Assembly: GCA_009668205.1 (NCBI GenBank)
Contig: WJYM01000006.1
Location: forward strand, 62,001-126,000
Direction of reading: 5' to 3'
Origin: Enterobacteriaceae bacterium RIT691
Lineage (GTDB): Bacteria > Pseudomonadota > Gammaproteobacteria > Enterobacterales > Enterobacteriaceae
Length of the DNA stretch: 64,000 bases
Shown here: piece by piece, positions 62,213-64,000 of the stretch
How the letters are laid out: each line of letters opens with the position of its first letter
Position numbering within the stretch: position 1 is the first letter of the stretch
Made by a program: the position numbers and the translations under genes
The notes under the pieces: generated by a model
What the model was told of the DNA's origin: nothing
Databases searched by the model: none
Seen by the model: only the letters and a program-made list of their open reading frames with translations

Positions 62213-63910
62213 TTATATCGAGGTACGACGGTAGCTGCGGTATTCCGGCTGCCAGAAGTTATCGTCGATCGCCTGTTGCAGCGCCTCGGCAGAGGTTTTG
62301 ACCGCCACACCCTGTTGCTGCGCCATCTTACCGACGGCAAAAGCAATCGCGCGGGAAACGGTATGAATATCCTTCAGCTCCGGCAGCACCAGACCTTCGC
62401 CGTTATTGACTAACGGTGAGTGCTTCGCGAGGGTTTCACTGGCAGACATCAGCATCTCGTCGGTGATGCGTTTCGCCCCTGCGGCAATCACGCCCAGACC
62501 GATACCCGGGAAGATATAGGAGTTGTTGCACTGGGCGATAGGATAGGTTTTATCCTTCCACACCACGGGCGCAAACGGGCTGCCGGTAGCAACCAGCGCA
62601 CAGCCTTCTGACCAGCTGATGATATCCTGTGGCGTCGCTTCCACCCGGGAAGTCGGGTTCGACAGCGGCATCACAATTGGGCGCGGGCAGTGCTTGTGCA
62701 TTTCACGGATGATTTCTTCGGTGAACAGCCCCGTCTGACCGGAAACCCCAATCAGGATATTTGGCTTCACGTTGCGCACGACGTCCAGCAGGGACAGCAC
62801 ATCTTCCTGAGAATCCCAGTTGCCCAGGCTATCCCGTTTCTGCACCAGCTTGCTCTGGAATGGCAGAAGATTGGGCATTTGGTCTGTCAGCAAGCCAAAG
62901 CGGTCAACCATAAAGACACGGGAACGCGCCTGTTCTTCGCTTAAGCCTTCACGCTGGGTCTGGGCGATAATCTGCTCGGCAATACCACAGCCCGCAGAAC
63001 CGGCGCCCAGGAAGACAATACGCTGCTCGCTCAACTGGCTACCGGCCGCGCGGCTGGCGGCAATCAGGGTGCCGACGGTGACTGCCGCCGTGCCCTGAAT
63101 GTCATCATTGAAGGAGCAGATTTCGTCGCGATAGCGGTTCAGCAGCGGCATGGCGTTCTTCTGGGCAAAATCTTCAAACTGCAGCAGCACGTCCGGCCAG
63201 CGGTGTTTAACCGCCTGAATGAAGTCATCGACGAACTGGTAGTACTCGTCGTCGGTAATGCGCGGATGACGCCAGCCCATATACAGCGGATCATTGAGCA
63301 GTTGCTGGTTATTGGTGCCGACATCCAGTACCACCGGCAGCGTATAGGCCGGGCTGATGCCGCCACAGGCGGTGTACAGCGACAGCTTACCGATAGGAAT
63401 GCCCATCCCGCCAATCCCCTGGTCGCCAAGACCGAGGATACGCTCACCGTCAGTGACCACAATCACTTTGATGTTGTGGTTCGGCACGTTCTGCAGGATG
63501 TCATCCATGTTGTGGCGGTTTTCATAGGAGATGAACACGCCGCGAGAGCGACGATAAATCTCGGAGAAACGCTCACAGGCGGCGCCGACGGTCGGGGTGT
63601 AGATAACCGGCATCATCTCGTCGAGATGGTTCTCAACCAGACGGTAGAAAAGGGTTTCGTTGGTGTCCTGGATATTGCGCAGGTAAATGTGTTTGTCGAT
63701 CTCGGTCTTGAAGCCCTGATACTGGATCCAGGCGCGTTCAGCTTGTTCTTCGATGGTTTCGACAACTTCTGGCAACAATCCTAGCAGGTTGAAATTACGA
63801 CGCTCTTCGAGGCTGAAGGCACTGCCTTTGTTAAGAAGCGGAAATTCCAGTAATACGGGGCCGGCATAGGGGATATACAGGGAACGGTTTTTTTTATGAT
63901 TAACTAACAT
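62213..63910 (-). CDS. maeA: NAD-dependent malic enzyme MaeA
   Basis: Oxidative decarboxylation of malate to pyruvate and CO2 with NAD. It has 565 residues, equal to the E. coli length. [20 protein letters not shown] and [20 protein letters not shown], with metal-binding Asp residues, and the NAD motif [15 protein letters not shown] are intact. ATG 63910 with AGGA upstream is used; the in-frame start at 63970 would add 20 residues that are not family-like. The C-terminus [10 protein letters not shown] is conserved. Confidence 0.95.
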   Translation of the reverse strand: MLVNHKKNRSLYIPYAGPVLLEFPLLNKGSAFSLEERRNFNLLGLLPEVVETIEEQAERAWIQYQGFKTEIDKHIYLRNIQDTNETLFYRLVENHLDEMMPVIYTPTVGAACERFSEIYRRSRGVFISYENRHNMDDILQNVPNHNIKVIVVTDGERILGLGDQGIGGMGIPIGKLSLYTACGGISPAYTLPVVLDVGTNNQQLLNDPLYMGWRHPRITDDEYYQFVDDFIQAVKHRWPDVLLQFEDFAQKNAMPLLNRYRDEICSFNDDIQGTAAVTVGTLIAASRAAGSQLSEQRIVFLGAGSAGCGIAEQIIAQTQREGLSEEQARSRVFMVDRFGLLTDQMPNLLPFQSKLVQKRDSLGNWDSQEDVLSLLDVVRNVKPNILIGVSGQTGLFTEEIIREMHKHCPRPIVMPLSNPTSRVEATPQDIISWSEGCALVATGSPFAPVVWKDKTYPIAQCNNSYIFPGIGLGVIAAGAKRITDEMLMSASETLAKHSPLVNNGEGLVLPELKDIHTVSRAIAFAVGKMAQQQGVAVKTSAEALQQAIDDNFWQPEYRSYRRTSI

Positions 63911-64000
63911 CTCACTTGTCCTTTGACATGACATCAGGCCCGGACTGCATAGCGTAAGGGTCTGGCCCAAAGTTTTCGGCGCGCAAAGTATAAAGCAAGA

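Overview
The window is a chromosomal stretch of an Enterobacteriaceae species, most likely Enterobacter or a close relative (Lelliottia, Kosakonia, Klebsiella). Gene order follows the E. coli K-12 block ydcR-ydcSTUV-patD-yncL-ortT-ydcY-ydcZ-mnaT-curA-mcbR-pqqU-yncE-ansP-yncG-pptA-yddH-nhoA-narVWYZ-narU-smvA-yddG-maeA. Against that backbone there are extra genes, deletions and gene remnants. No insertion sequence, prophage or CRISPR array was seen. Comparisons with K-12 and other genomes are from memory of the families and gene order; no search was run.

Layout. 1-1095: 5' part of a bd-type quinol oxidase subunit I (minus). 1425-6119: ytcA-mdtNOP, an MFP / FUSC-type / outer-membrane-factor efflux set. 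6197-13289: ydcR (MocR-type regulator), the ydcSTUV polyamine-type ABC transporter and patD (aminobutyraldehyde dehydrogenase), a putrescine-to-GABA module. 13394-17563: lineage-specific stretch with a secreted protein, a membrane protein, a glycine-zipper protein, a tRNA-like sequence with its own terminator, a 72-residue protein, an acetyltransferase and a lipoprotein. 17626-18075: yncL and the orphan toxin ortT. 18146-26930: a hydrolase, an aldehyde dehydrogenase and srfABC, inserted between ortT and ydcY. 27387-36682: ydcY to ansP, with an XRE-cupin regulator next to mnaT, the McbR regulator, and the PqqU/YncE pair. 37013-41335: small metabolic genes. 41357-44008: AT-rich patch with a PTS IIB remnant, an orphan PAAR-domain (type VI secretion) protein with a probable immunity gene, and one unidentified coding remnant. 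44025-53802: yddH, nhoA and the second nitrate reductase narZYWV with transporter narU. 53983-57053: smvR/smvA cationic-biocide efflux and yddG. 57230-63910: a lipoprotein, an Rrf2-regulated NADH-dehydrogenase-like flavoprotein, a glycine-zipper protein, an ABC-F ATPase behind a leader peptide, and maeA.

Functional themes are envelope and efflux (MdtNOP, SmvA, YddG), polyamine and amino-acid use (YdcSTUV, PatD, AnsP), nitrate respiration (NarZYWV/U) and interbacterial or stress functions (PAAR protein, OrtT, SrfABC). The observations most worth following are: (1) a 27-codon leader peptide and competing RNA pairings in front of the ABC-F gene; (2) srfABC, which encodes a membrane protein, a large actin/Hsp70-fold ATPase and a protein with a degenerate P-loop; (3) the orphan PAAR effector/immunity pair; (4) the tRNA-like gene with an intact body and a broken anticodon arm; and (5) several clear operator-like palindromes.
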